Source: Miniphocaeibacter halophilus (GTDB lineage: Bacteria; Bacillota; Clostridia; Tissierellales; Peptoniphilaceae). Taken from it: DNA of 64,000 bases. The notes beneath the pieces were generated by a model, which searched no databases, was not told the origin of the DNA, and worked only from the letters and a program-made list of their open reading frames with translations. Both the position numbers and the translations under genes were made by a program. The stretch spans positions 2,043,868 through 2,107,867 of the forward strand of contig NZ_CP066744.1 in NCBI RefSeq assembly GCF_016458825.1. Direction: 5' to 3'. Every line of letters begins with the position of its first letter. The first letter of the stretch is position 1. Below, piece after piece: positions 10,235-19,971 of the stretch.

Positions 10235-10280
10235 AAAAAAACACTTAAAAGAGAAATAAAATTTTTCTCTTTTAAGTGTT
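10235..10280 (-). terminator. Intrinsic terminator of the glycolytic operon
   Basis: A 17-bp perfect stem (10240-10256 with 10264-10280, loop of seven) ends in six U residues on the minus strand, 17 bases after eno. The mirror side also has T residues, so it may work in both directions. Confidence 0.93.
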
Positions 10281-10296
10281 AATATTATTAACCATA

Positions 10297-11592
<1,296 letters not shown>

Positions 11593-13120
11593 CTATAAAT
11601 TTTTAATAAGTGATTTGCCTGTCATTTCATTTGGTTGTTTAATATTCATAACATCTAATATAGTAGGTGCTATATCAGATAATTTACCATCTTTTAATTG
11701 TAAGTCCTTTCTTGGAAATTCAATGAAAGGTACTTTATTTGTTGTATGTGCTGTAAATGATTCACCTGTATCTTTATCAATTAAATATTCACTATTACCA
11801 TGATCAGCAGTTATAAAAAGAATAGTATCATTTTTTTCTATTGCATCTAATACTTTTCCTATACAAGCATCTACAGTTTCCACAGCTTTAATTGCTGCTT
11901 CTAAAACACCTGTATGTCCTACCATGTCAGTATTAGCATAATTTAGAATAATTAAATTGTACTTATCATCATTTATAGCTTTAATTACATTGTCCGTAAC
12001 TTCAATCGCACTCATTTCTGGTTGTAAATCATAAGTTGCCACTTTAGGAGAAGGAATTAATTTTCTGTCTTCTCCAGCGTTTGGCTCTTCATTACCACCA
12101 TTAAAGAAAAATGTTACATGAGCATATTTTTTCCGTTTCAGCAATTCTTAGTTGTGTTAAATTATTTTTTGCAATAATTTCTCCTAAGGTATTTTTATGA
12201 ACATCCGGAGGAAATGCAATTCTTACATTTTCTATTGTAGCATCATATTGAGTCATACAGATATAAGTTATATTCTTTAATACTTTTTTTCTTTCAAATC
12301 CATTAAAATCCTTATCGATAATAGCTCTTGTTAATTCTCGAGCCCTATCCGGTCTAAAATTAAAGAAGATAATAGAGTCATTATCATCAATTAGCCCTTG
12401 TTTGTTATTGGAAATTAGAGTTGGAACTAAAAATTCGTCAGTAATTTTATTCTCATAGGATTCAGTAATAGTTTTAATAATATCATCTGATTTATTACCT
12501 TCCCCCATTACCATGGAATTATATGCTTTTTCAACTCTATCCCATCGTTTATCCCTATCCATTGCATAATATCTTCCAGATATTGTTGCTAACTTTCCAA
12601 CACCAATTTCTTTCATTTTATTTTCCAATTCAGCTATATCATTCTTAGCAGCAGTTGGAGAAACATCTCTACCGTCTAAAAAAGCATGAACAAATACATT
12701 TTCAAAATTATTTAATTTACATAGCTCTAAGAGAGCAAATAGATGATCCATATGACTATGAACACCGCCATGTGAAACTAATCCTAGTAAATGTAAATTA
12801 CTGTTATTTTTTTTAGCATTATTTATTGCATATAGTAAGTGTTCATTTTTAAAAAAACTTTTATCTTCTATAGCTTTTGTGATTTTAGTTAAATCTTGAT
12901 AAACTATTTTACCAGCACCTATATTTAAGTGTCCAACTTCAGAATTACCCATTTGACCTTCTGGTAATCCAACTGCTAGACCGCTTGCTTCTAAAGTTGA
13001 ATGAGGGTATTCTTTAATTAATTTATCAAAATTAGGAGTATTTGCAAGTTCAATTGCATTACCTGGATATTTTTCTCCTAATCCCCATCCATCTAGTATC
13101 ATTAACATTGTTTTTTTCAT
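11593..13120 (-). CDS. gpmI: 2,3-bisphosphoglycerate-independent phosphoglycerate mutase, frameshifted in this sequence
   Basis: GpmI interconverts 3- and 2-phosphoglycerate using two Mn ions. The reading frame is split: 12101-13120 gives residues up to LRIAETEK, and 11593 to about 12130 continues with [11 protein letters not shown], exactly the family sequence. The switch falls in a run of six A (plus strand T 12127-12132); with five the frame is continuous and the product about 508 residues, the normal length. Motifs include MILDGWG, the catalytic serine in [33 protein letters not shown], and the metal site TADHGNSE. Either a base is overcalled or slippage restores the frame; loss of this enzyme inside an intact glycolytic operon is unlikely. 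Confidence 0.93.
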
Positions 13121-13122
13121 AA

Positions 13123-13875
13123 TTACCTTCTAAAGTTTACTAACGCTGCATAATTGTCAGCTTTTAAACTGGCACCACCCACTAATGCACCATCAATATT
13201 TTCTTTTTCCATTATTTCAGAAACATTATTAGGCTTAACAGATCCGCCATATTGAATTCTAACTTTTTCTGCTAACTCTTCGTTATATAATTCTTTTAAT
13301 AAATTTCTAATAAATTTGCACATTTCTTCAGCATCATTACTAGAAGCGGTTTTTCCTGTACCTATTGCCCAAATAGGTTCGTATGCTATTACTACTTTTG
13401 TAATATCCTCAGCTGAAACATCCTTTAAATCATTGATTAATTGATTTCTTACTTTTTCTTCTTGCTTGTTATTTTCTCTTTCTTCTAAAGTTTCTCCACA
13501 ACATAAAATTGGGTTAATATTATGTTTTAAAGCGGAAATAACTTTATTGTTAATTAAATTATCATCTTCACCGAAAATTTCTCTTCTTTCAGAATGACCT
13601 ATTATTACATATTCAATTCCTAAATCGTTAAGCATTAAAGGTGATATTTCACCGGTATATGCACCAGATTCTTCATAGTACATATTTTGACATCCAACTT
13701 TTATATCAGAATCCTTTAAAAGATCAACAGCAGAATATGCACTTGTAAATGGAACTACTACTACTTTTTCAACTTCTTTGTCTAAATCCAATGAAGTAAT
13801 TTCTTTTAATAAGGTTAAAGTTTCGGTAACTGTATTATTCATTTTCCAATTACCTGCAATTATTGGTTTACGCAT
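13123..13875 (-). CDS. tpiA: Triosephosphate isomerase
   Basis: TpiA interconverts dihydroxyacetone phosphate and glyceraldehyde 3-phosphate. The 250 residues form the TIM barrel with N-terminal RKPIIAGNWKMN (catalytic Lys), IGHSERR (catalytic His), VIAYEPIWAIGTGKTAS (catalytic Glu) and IQYGGSVKPNN, then VGGASLKADNY (phosphate loop). It lies 8 bases after pgk and 2 bases before gpmI in the CggR-controlled operon. Confidence 0.98.
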   Translation of the reverse strand: MRKPIIAGNWKMNNTVTETLTLLKEITSLDLDKEVEKVVVVPFTSAYSAVDLLKDSDIKVGCQNMYYEESGAYTGEISPLMLNDLGIEYVIIGHSERREIFGEDDNLINNKVISALKHNINPILCCGETLEERENNKQEEKVRNQLINDLKDVSAEDITKVVIAYEPIWAIGTGKTASSNDAEEMCKFIRNLLKELYNEELAEKVRIQYGGSVKPNNVSEIMEKENIDGALVGGASLKADNYAALVNFRR

Positions 13876-13883
13876 AATTCCTC

Positions 13884-15083
13884 CTATTTATCATTTATAG
13901 CTGCAACACCTGGAAGTTCTTTTCCTTCTAAAAATTCTAAAGAAGCTCCTCCTCCAGTTGAAACATGAGTAACTTTTTCTTTATAGCCTGCTTTTTCAAT
14001 TGCAGAAGCGGAATCTCCTCCACCAATAATAGTTATAGCATTTGAATCTGCTAATGATTTAGCAATTGCAAAAGTACCTTTGCTAAATTGTTCAACTTCA
14101 AAAACTCCCATTGGTCCATTCCAAACAACTGTTTTTGCTTTTCCTATTTCTTCAGAAAATTCTTCAATAGTCTTAGGACCAATATCAAATCCTGCTACAT
14201 CATCTGAAAAATTGTCAACTGAAATAATTTCAGACTTTGCACTATCTGTCATTTCTTTTGCAGCAACAACATCAGTTGGTAAAAATAACTTAACTCCTTT
14301 TTCAGTAGCCTTATCCATTAATTCTTTTGCTAAGTCTATTTTATCTTCTTCCAGTAGAGATTTACCTACATTTTTACCTTCCGCTTTTAAGAAAGTAAAG
14401 GCCATACCTCCACCAATAATAATAGAATCTACTTTATTTAAAAGATTTTCAATAACACCGATTTTATCGCTTACTTTAGCACCACCAAGTATAGCTATAA
14501 AAGGTCTTTCCGGATTATCTAAAGCTTTTCCCATTATATCTAATTCTTTTTCAACTAAAAATCCTACAGCAGAAGGTAGTAAAGAAGAAACACCAACATT
14601 AGAAGCATGGGCTCTATGAGAAGTTCCAAAGGCATCATTTACATATAAATCGCCTAGGCTTGCTAATTCTTTTGCAAATTTCTCACCATTTTTTGTTTCT
14701 TCATTACGATATCTGGTATTTTGTAGTAAGGCTACTTCCCCATCTTTTAAATTATTAACTTCTTCTATTACATTATCATCAACTACTGTATCAGAATCTA
14801 AAAACTTTACTTCTGTATTGATTAATTCAGATAATCTTTTTGCTACAGGAGCTAAAGAAAATTCTTTTTTAGGCTCTCCTTTAGGTCTACCTAAATGAGA
14901 CATAAGAATTACTTTTGCTTGATTATCTATTAAATATTGTATTGTAGGTATTGCTGCAACAATTCTTGCATCATCAGTAATAACACCTTCTTCAGTTTTA
15001 GACATAGGCACATTAAAATCTACTCTTACTAAAACTTTTTTTCCCTTTACATTTAAATCTTTAACTGATTTTTTATTTAACAT
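13884..15083 (-). CDS. pgk: Phosphoglycerate kinase
   Basis: Pgk transfers the acyl phosphate of 1,3-bisphosphoglycerate to ADP. The signature [13 protein letters not shown], the substrate motif [10 protein letters not shown], the linker region with [11 protein letters not shown], and the nucleotide-binding GPMGVFE and TIIGGGDSA are all present. I start at the ATG at 15083 ([10 protein letters not shown]); a GTG three codons upstream is part of the GAGGTG ribosome site. The length is 399 residues. A stem-loop separates it from gap, so gap and pgk levels may differ. Confidence 0.98.
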   Translation of the reverse strand: MLNKKSVKDLNVKGKKVLVRVDFNVPMSKTEEGVITDDARIVAAIPTIQYLIDNQAKVILMSHLGRPKGEPKKEFSLAPVAKRLSELINTEVKFLDSDTVVDDNVIEEVNNLKDGEVALLQNTRYRNEETKNGEKFAKELASLGDLYVNDAFGTSHRAHASNVGVSSLLPSAVGFLVEKELDIMGKALDNPERPFIAILGGAKVSDKIGVIENLLNKVDSIIIGGGMAFTFLKAEGKNVGKSLLEEDKIDLAKELMDKATEKGVKLFLPTDVVAAKEMTDSAKSEIISVDNFSDDVAGFDIGPKTIEEFSEEIGKAKTVVWNGPMGVFEVEQFSKGTFAIAKSLADSNAITIIGGGDSASAIEKAGYKEKVTHVSTGGGASLEFLEGKELPGVAAINDK

Positions 15084-15106
15084 AGAATTCACCTCGTTAT
15101 TCTTTA

Positions 15107-15135
15107 AATAAGCCCAGTCAAAGACTGGGCTTATT
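15107..15135 (-). other. Stem-loop between gap and pgk (partial terminator or mRNA stability element)
   Basis: A 13-bp perfect stem (15107-15119 with 15123-15135) with a 3-base loop follows the gap stop codon. The sequence after it on the minus strand has only three T then A, so it is a weak terminator at best; it may protect the 3' end of a gap transcript, as in other cggR-gap operons. Confidence 0.75.
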
Positions 15136-15149
15136 TATTTATTATATAA

Positions 15150-16148
15150 CTATTTTGTAGCAACTAATTTAGCTAAATCTACAACTCTTTGAGAATATCC
15201 CCACTCATTATCATACCAAGATACAACTTTTACAAAGTTACCATCAATAACTGTTGTTAAATCAGCATCAAAAATTGAAGATCTTGGATCACCTTGGAAA
15301 TCTATAGAAACTAATTTTTCGTCAGAATATCCTAAAATGCCTTTTAATTCATTGTCAGCAGCTTTTTTAATAGCTCCATTAATTTCTTCTTTTGTAGCTT
15401 CTTTGTCTAACTCAACTGTTAAATCAGTTAAAGAAACTGTTGGGGTTGGAACTCTTACTGCAAAACCATTTAATTTTCCTTCTAATTGAGGTAATACTAA
15501 TGCAACTGCTTTAGCAGCACCAGTAGTTGTAGGAACCATACTTAAAGCTGCAGCTCTAGCTCTTCTAATATCTTTATGCTTATTATCATGTAAATTTTGA
15601 TCTCCTGTATAAGCATGTATTGTAGTCATTAAACCTCTTTTAATACCAAAGTTTTCATCTAAAACTTTAGCCATAGGTGCTAAACAGTTTGTTGTACAAG
15701 AAGCATTTGAAATAATATTATCTTTTTCAGGATCATAAGTATCTTCGTTAACTCCCATAACGATTGTTTTAATTCCTTTACCTGGAGCTGTTAATATAAC
15801 TTTTTTAGCACCAGCTTGAATATGTTTACCTAAGCCAGCTTCATCTTTAAAAGCACCTGTTGAGTCTATAACTAATTCAACACCTAATTCTTTCCAAGGT
15901 AAATTAGCAGGATCTCTGTCATTTACAATTTTTACTGTTTTACCATTAATAATAAATGAATCTTCAGTTGCTTCAACAGTACCATTAAATTTTCCATATA
16001 ATGAGTCATATTTAAACAAATGAGCCATTGTATCAATATCTGTACTAAAGTTTATAGCTACTAATTCTAAATCTTTTTCTTCTCTTTCAAAAATTTGTCT
16101 TACAACATCTCTACCAATTCTACCAAAACCATTTACTGCTACTTTCAT
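15150..16148 (-). CDS. gap: Glyceraldehyde-3-phosphate dehydrogenase
   Basis: GapA oxidises glyceraldehyde 3-phosphate with NAD and phosphate. The 332 residues start with the Rossmann motif [14 protein letters not shown], have the catalytic cysteine in [13 protein letters not shown], and the conserved HAYTGDQ and [15 protein letters not shown] near the end. It is the first enzyme gene after cggR (21 bases downstream) in the glycolytic operon, the classical cggR-gap pairing. The start is preceded by an AAGGAGG-like site. Confidence 0.98.
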   Translation of the reverse strand: MKVAVNGFGRIGRDVVRQIFEREEKDLELVAINFSTDIDTMAHLFKYDSLYGKFNGTVEATEDSFIINGKTVKIVNDRDPANLPWKELGVELVIDSTGAFKDEAGLGKHIQAGAKKVILTAPGKGIKTIVMGVNEDTYDPEKDNIISNASCTTNCLAPMAKVLDENFGIKRGLMTTIHAYTGDQNLHDNKHKDIRRARAAALSMVPTTTGAAKAVALVLPQLEGKLNGFAVRVPTPTVSLTDLTVELDKEATKEEINGAIKKAADNELKGILGYSDEKLVSIDFQGDPRSSIFDADLTTVIDGNFVKVVSWYDNEWGYSQRVVDLAKLVATK

Positions 16149-16169
16149 AAAAAAATCCTCCTTAAATTT

Positions 16170-17195
16170 TTAGATATCGCTATCTTTTAATTCAATTATT
16201 TTCTTTGCACATTCTTCAGTAATAATTAAAGTAATATCTTTTCTTACTTCAGAAATTGCAATTATCGCCTTTTCTTTTTCATCATCGCCAGCTATGGCAA
16301 TAACATCTTTGACATTTAAAAACTGCTCCAAACTTATACCTATTGATTTTGATTTCAATACTATGTTTCCATTTATATCGAAATAATTTCCAAAAGCTTC
16401 AGCAACTGCATTATTTTCAATTAAGAGTTCCTTTTCATCTTCTGACAATAATCGACGATTTGCCATTTTTAAAGCATCTCCAATGCCAAATACCAATAAA
16501 TCTAAATGATTAATTAAATCTAAAGTTTTTTGTACTTCTGGTAATTTAGAAATATCCTTTAAATTGTCTAAGTCAAAATCATCTGGTAAATAAAAATTTG
16601 CATATTTCGAATTAAGTTTTTCAGCTAGTTTTACAGCTAAAATATTAGCTTGATTTTTTACTGATCCCATCAAGCTTCCTCTAACTGGTACTACTACAAT
16701 ATTGGAAAAACTTTTATTTGTTTGTATATTTTCAATGGTTTGTCCAATAGTTGATCCACCAGTTATACCAATTATCATATTATTTTTTATGTTTTTTAAA
16801 AAATAATTACTTGAAACCTTAGCTAGTTCAAGTCTGCCGTTTGATTCATATATACTACCATTAGAAATAATAACTTTTTTTATCCCAAGTAAATTTTTTA
16901 TTTTATTACTTAATTCTTCATGACTATATAAATGCTTTATAAAATCATTAGCTTCTTCAAGTACGGCAATACCTTCTTTTGTAATATTCATACCCACTTG
17001 TTCTATTATTATTAAATTCATTTGAAAAAGCTTTTCAGTTTCATTTCTAATTAGCCTTTCATTTAAATTTAAAATATTAGATAATTTTCTTCTACCTATA
17101 TTATTATTCATTTTTATTTCATTTAGAATATTATATCGCTGTAGCATCTTTTCCTTATAATCTGGATATAGAATATCTATTATATTTTTATTCAT
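16170..17195 (-). CDS. cggR: Central glycolytic genes repressor CggR
   Basis: CggR (SorC family) represses the triose-phosphate part of glycolysis and is relieved by fructose 1,6-bisphosphate. The N-terminal winged helix (residues about 15-80, IKMNNNIGRRKLSNILNLNE) is followed by the sugar-phosphate domain with VIGITGGSTIGQTIE, VVVPVRGSLMG, NQANILAVKLAEK, LVFGIGDA and NAVAEAFGNYF, which track CggR closely. I start at the ATG at 17195, five bases after GAGTGG; GTG codons upstream belong to that site. A palindromic operator lies between promoter and start. An insertion sequence lies directly upstream but leaves promoter and operator intact. Confidence 0.95.
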   Translation of the reverse strand: MNKNIIDILYPDYKEKMLQRYNILNEIKMNNNIGRRKLSNILNLNERLIRNETEKLFQMNLIIIEQVGMNITKEGIAVLEEANDFIKHLYSHEELSNKIKNLLGIKKVIISNGSIYESNGRLELAKVSSNYFLKNIKNNMIIGITGGSTIGQTIENIQTNKSFSNIVVVPVRGSLMGSVKNQANILAVKLAEKLNSKYANFYLPDDFDLDNLKDISKLPEVQKTLDLINHLDLLVFGIGDALKMANRRLLSEDEKELLIENNAVAEAFGNYFDINGNIVLKSKSIGISLEQFLNVKDVIAIAGDDEKEKAIIAISEVRKDITLIITEECAKKIIELKDSDI

Positions 17196-17209
17196 AGGCA
17201 CCACTCTTT

Positions 17210-17227
17210 TTGTCCCTGTTGGGACAA
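17210..17227 (-). promoter_or_regulatory. Candidate CggR operator
   Basis: The perfect inverted repeat TTGTCCC-AACA-GGGACAA (minus strand) lies between the proposed transcription start (about 17237) and cggR. The GGGAC/TGTC half-sites match those known for the CggR operator of Bacillus subtilis, although the spacing is a compact single palindrome. Confidence 0.8.
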
Positions 17228-17243
17228 TATCGTTTATATATAG

Positions 17244-17272
17244 ATAATACTACAATTTGGAAATAATTGCAA
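17244..17272 (-). promoter_or_regulatory. Sigma-A promoter of cggR-gap-pgk-tpiA-gpmI-eno
   Basis: TTGCAA (17267-17272) and TATTAT (17244-17249) are 17 bases apart on the minus strand. The -35 box begins directly after the T-tract of the terminator copy at 17273-17299, so the promoter lies in host DNA and survived the insertion. Confidence 0.75.
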
Positions 17273-18761
17273 TAAAAAAGCCAAGAAATTTATCTTGGCT
17301 CAGATTGAAGACAAAAGGCATTTTAGAATTTATCAATAATCTAAAATGCCTTTTTAAAATTCTGAAATTTGAAATATTTTTCAAATCTTCAAATAAAACA
17401 TGTAATTCGGAAGAATTCTTATACCTTTTCCATATGATTTTTGCCAACTTCTTTAAATTCATGCACCCAAATAAGAGGTATAGTTCATTTTTAACTCTTT
17501 CTAAACCCCTATGTAATGTGTATCGCATCCCATGTAATTCTTTTGCATCAGCGAAAACTCTCTCTATTGTTTCTTTCCTTCTTCCATATTTTTCTTTAAA
17601 TCCTTTAGTATGTCTAATATCTTCGCATTTTTCTATGTATTCTTCCCAGATATGACGAGTTACTACTTTTTGATTATTCTTACTTTCTGTACAATTTTTG
17701 ACATATTTACAGTTTTTACAATCGTTAGGATTACTTTTATATTCTTGATATCCATTTCTATTGGTTGTACTATATTTTAATATTTTGTTATTTGGACATA
17801 TATAACAATCATAATATTCATCATAAACATATTCATATTTTTTATAGAACCCTTTTTTTGTCATTGGTCTTTTATATGGTAATAATGGTATTTTATCATT
17901 ATCAAGTATTTGTTTTGCTATTGCCGGTGTTTTATATCCTGCATCAATTGCTATGTATTTATTACTTTTATATTTATTCTTTATTCTCTCATATAATATA
18001 GGAAATACTGTTGAATCATGTTTATTTCCTGAGGTTACTTCAAAATCAAGTATTATTCCATAATCATTACACGCTGTATTTGATAAATATGCAAATACTT
18101 TTTTATGCTCTCCTTTATGAAATATTCCACAATCTGGGTCATTTTTACTTACTGTTATTTCTTTTGTTTTGATTTCTTCGTTTTTTTTTAATGGTTTTTT
18201 ATTATGATTTTTTCTATCTTCATTTATTTCTTTTTCTAATATGTCTTGGTAATATTTAACAGATTCTTCTACTTCTATGGTTTCTTTATTATGTATATTT
18301 GCATTTGCCTTTATATGAGTTCCATCTATGTATATATTTTCTTCTGTAAGTAATCCACATTTAGCTATTTCATTTAAAATTCTGAAAAATATTTGTTCAA
18401 AAATATCTGTTCCTTTAAATCGTCTTTGATAATTTTTACTAAAGGTTGAGAAATGTGGTATTTTCTCAGTTAATCCATATCCTAAGTACCATCTATATGC
18501 TGCATTAACTTCTATTTCTTTTATTGTTTGTCGCATAGACCTAATTCCAAATGTATATTGGATAATATTTAATTTTATTAAAACAACAGGATCTATACTT
18601 TCGGCTCCTGTTTTAGAATAAAGATCTTTTACTAAATCGTAGATAAAGCTTAAATCAATAACTTGATCCAGTTTTCTTACCAAATGATCTTGTGGAACTA
18701 ATGAATCTAAACTTAATATCTCTATTTGTGTTTTACTTATCTTGTCTTTTTTACCCATCAT
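17250..18761 (-). CDS. IS1182-family transposase (DDE) with a chimeric C-terminus
   Basis: This is the transposase of the insertion sequence at 17301-18828. An N-terminal DUF772-type helical domain (about 10-110, with SIDPVVLIKLNIIQYTFGIR) precedes the DDE core: first Asp in IYIDGTHIKANAN, second in YIAIDAGYKTPA, Glu in KETIERVFADAKELHGMRY. Cysteines in CYICPNN, CKNCKY and NCTE form a likely zinc site. The start is the ATG at 18761 (the GTG before it is in GGGTG). The frame has no stop inside the element: after FVFNL it runs through the duplicated host terminator and ends at a TAG at 17250, adding about 17 host-encoded residues. Confidence 0.93.
   Translation of the reverse strand: MMGKKDKISKTQIEILSLDSLVPQDHLVRKLDQVIDLSFIYDLVKDLYSKTGAESIDPVVLIKLNIIQYTFGIRSMRQTIKEIEVNAAYRWYLGYGLTEKIPHFSTFSKNYQRRFKGTDIFEQIFFRILNEIAKCGLLTEENIYIDGTHIKANANIHNKETIEVEESVKYYQDILEKEINEDRKNHNKKPLKKNEEIKTKEITVSKNDPDCGIFHKGEHKKVFAYLSNTACNDYGIILDFEVTSGNKHDSTVFPILYERIKNKYKSNKYIAIDAGYKTPAIAKQILDNDKIPLLPYKRPMTKKGFYKKYEYVYDEYYDCYICPNNKILKYSTTNRNGYQEYKSNPNDCKNCKYVKNCTESKNNQKVVTRHIWEEYIEKCEDIRHTKGFKEKYGRRKETIERVFADAKELHGMRYTLHRGLERVKNELYLLFGCMNLKKLAKIIWKRYKNSSELHVLFEDLKNISNFRILKRHFRLLINSKMPFVFNLSQDKFLGFFIAIISKL
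17273..17299 (-). terminator. Original trmL terminator, now the transposase-side copy
   Basis: On the minus strand GCCAAGA-N6-TCTTGGC (7-bp stem) is followed by TTTTTT, a complete intrinsic terminator. It lies inside the transposase reading frame, before its stop codon. The same hairpin without the T-tract is found at the other end of the element. Confidence 0.85.
17279..17300. repeat. Direct repeat, left copy (22-bp target duplication)
   Basis: The 22 bases AGCCAAGAAATTTATCTTGG followed by CT occur here and again at 18829-18850, directly flanking the element. The repeat is itself the palindromic stem of a terminator. Confidence 0.9.
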
Positions 18762-18828
18762 TTTTATCACCCTATATTATTTTTACCCATTTTAAAAGGC
18801 TGCTGACAATTTCATTGTCAACAGCCTG
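17301..18828 (-). mobile_element. Insertion sequence, IS1182-like, 1528 bp
   Basis: The element begins with CAG at 17301 and ends with CTG at 18828. Its imperfect terminal inverted repeats are CAGATTGAAGACAA and CAGGCTGTTGACAA (10 of 14 matching), and a 22-bp direct repeat flanks it. It carries one transposase gene and a hairpin at each end: a 15-bp stem at 17313-17327 with 17340-17354 and a 13-bp stem at 18798-18826. It lies between trmL and cggR. Sequence between the repeats looks intact, so the copy may be active. Confidence 0.88.
18794..18826 (-). terminator. Terminator carried in the 5' end of the insertion sequence
   Basis: A 13-bp stem with one U-G pair (18798-18810 with 18814-18826, 3-base loop) is followed on the minus strand by four U residues. 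It would stop transcripts entering from trmL, replacing the terminator function lost there. Confidence 0.75.
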
Positions 18829-18850
18829 AGCCAAGAAATTTATCTTGGCT
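18829..18850. repeat. Direct repeat, right copy (22-bp target duplication)
   Basis: Identical to 17279-17300. It overlaps two bases of the trmL stop codon, which is left intact, and keeps the hairpin but not the T-tract of the former terminator. Confidence 0.9.
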
Positions 18851-19313
18851 AAATTAAATCTAAAAAATTATTTTGTTTTAAAGCTTCAAATAAAATAATA
18901 CTTACACTATTAGATAAATTTAAAGATCTCTTTAAATCTTTTATCATAGGTATTCTAATACAGTTATTTTTATTTGAATTTAATATTTCTTCTGGGATAC
19001 CAGCAGATTCTTTTCCAAACATAATAAAATCACCATCTTTAAATTTTACTTCAGAATAGGATTGTTTAGCTTTAGTAGTAGCGTAATATATATTAGGATG
19101 ATTGTTTTTTTCAAGAAAATCTTCGTAATTATCATATATTTCTAAGTCTACATCTTTCCAATAATCAAGACCAGTTCTTCTTAAAGTTTTATCATCCATT
19201 TTAAAATAAAAAGGTCTTATTAGGTGAAGTTTAGAATTTGTTAAAAGACAGGTTCTTCCAATATTGCCTGCATTTGCTGGTTTTTCAGGTTCTAATAGAA
19301 CTATATTAAACAT
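18849..19313 (-). CDS. trmL: tRNA (cytidine/uridine-2'-O-)-methyltransferase TrmL
   Basis: TrmL methylates the ribose of the wobble base 34 in tRNA-Leu isoacceptors. It is a SPOUT enzyme of minimal size; the 154 residues match. Visible motifs are EPEKPANAGNIGRTCLLTNS (motif 1), the FGKESAGIPEEIL segment (motif 2) and RIPMIKDLKRSLNLSNSVSI (motif 3, the knotted SAM pocket). It is the last gene of nfo-nth-trmL. Its 3' terminator has been split by an insertion sequence beginning at its stop codon. Confidence 0.95.
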   Translation of the reverse strand: MFNIVLLEPEKPANAGNIGRTCLLTNSKLHLIRPFYFKMDDKTLRRTGLDYWKDVDLEIYDNYEDFLEKNNHPNIYYATTKAKQSYSEVKFKDGDFIMFGKESAGIPEEILNSNKNNCIRIPMIKDLKRSLNLSNSVSIILFEALKQNNFLDLI

Positions 19314-19327
19314 AATATCTCCTAAAA

Positions 19328-19969
19328 TTATTTTTTATTATAATATAAACAGTAATCTCTAACATTACATATTTCACAAGAAGGATTACGAGCCTTACAG
19401 ACTCTTCGACCATGAAAGATTAAGATATGATGACTTTTACTCCATCTATCCTTCTTTATTCTCCTACGTAATTGTTTCTCAGTTTTCTCAACATTATCTG
19501 CATTTGCAATTCCTATTCTATTTGATACTCTGAAAACATGTGTATCTACAGCTATACTAGGAATGTTAAAAGCATTTGAAAGTACAACATTTGCTGTTTT
19601 TCTTCCCACTCCCGGTAGTTCAGTTAATTTTTCCATAGTATTAGGAACTTTTGAATTATAATTTTCAATTAAAATTCTGGAAGTGCTTAAAATATTTGCA
19701 CTTTTTGTTTTATAAAATCCACAACTTTTAATTAGCTTTCCTAATTCATCAGTAGACAGTGTAACCATTTTTTCTGGTGTATTATATTTTTTAAACAAAA
19801 CAGCCGTTGTTTTGTTTACTTGAACATCTGTACATTGAGCAGATAAAATTGTTGCAATTAATAATTCATATGGTGTCGAAAAGTTTAATTCTGCTTTTGC
19901 ATCAGGATAATCCTTTTCTAAAATATTTAATACTTCTTCTATTTCTACTATTTTTAAATGTTTACTCAT
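19328..19969 (-). CDS. nth: Endonuclease III (DNA glycosylase/AP lyase)
   Basis: Nth removes oxidised pyrimidines and cleaves the abasic site. The 213 residues contain the helix-hairpin-helix with catalytic lysine and aspartate region (LTELPGVGRKTANVVLSNAF, then VDTHVFRVSNRIG) and a C-terminal 4Fe-4S cluster with the exact C-X6-C-X2-C-X5-C spacing (CKARNPSCEICNVRDYC). It lies 2 bases after nfo and 14 before trmL, forming a base-excision repair unit with endonuclease IV. Confidence 0.98.
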   Translation of the reverse strand: MSKHLKIVEIEEVLNILEKDYPDAKAELNFSTPYELLIATILSAQCTDVQVNKTTAVLFKKYNTPEKMVTLSTDELGKLIKSCGFYKTKSANILSTSRILIENYNSKVPNTMEKLTELPGVGRKTANVVLSNAFNIPSIAVDTHVFRVSNRIGIANADNVEKTEKQLRRRIKKDRWSKSHHILIFHGRRVCKARNPSCEICNVRDYCLYYNKK

Positions 19970-19971
19970 AT

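Noticed and set aside
11593-13120. gpmI as two separate genes or a pseudogene.
   Set aside because: The two parts join exactly at a homopolymer with no other lesion, and the operon is intact, so an indel or slippage is more likely than decay.
14080-14619. Long plus-strand open frame (179 codons) opposite pgk.
   Set aside because: It is the antisense shadow of a strongly conserved gene, has no ribosome site and no recognisable domain. The same holds for plus-strand frames at 10820-11098, 11363-11803, 57702-58112 and 50888-51268.
17765-18001. Plus-strand frame inside the transposase gene, rich in Tyr and Ile.
   Set aside because: Composition is the complement of AT-rich coding sequence; no start site signal and no family resemblance.
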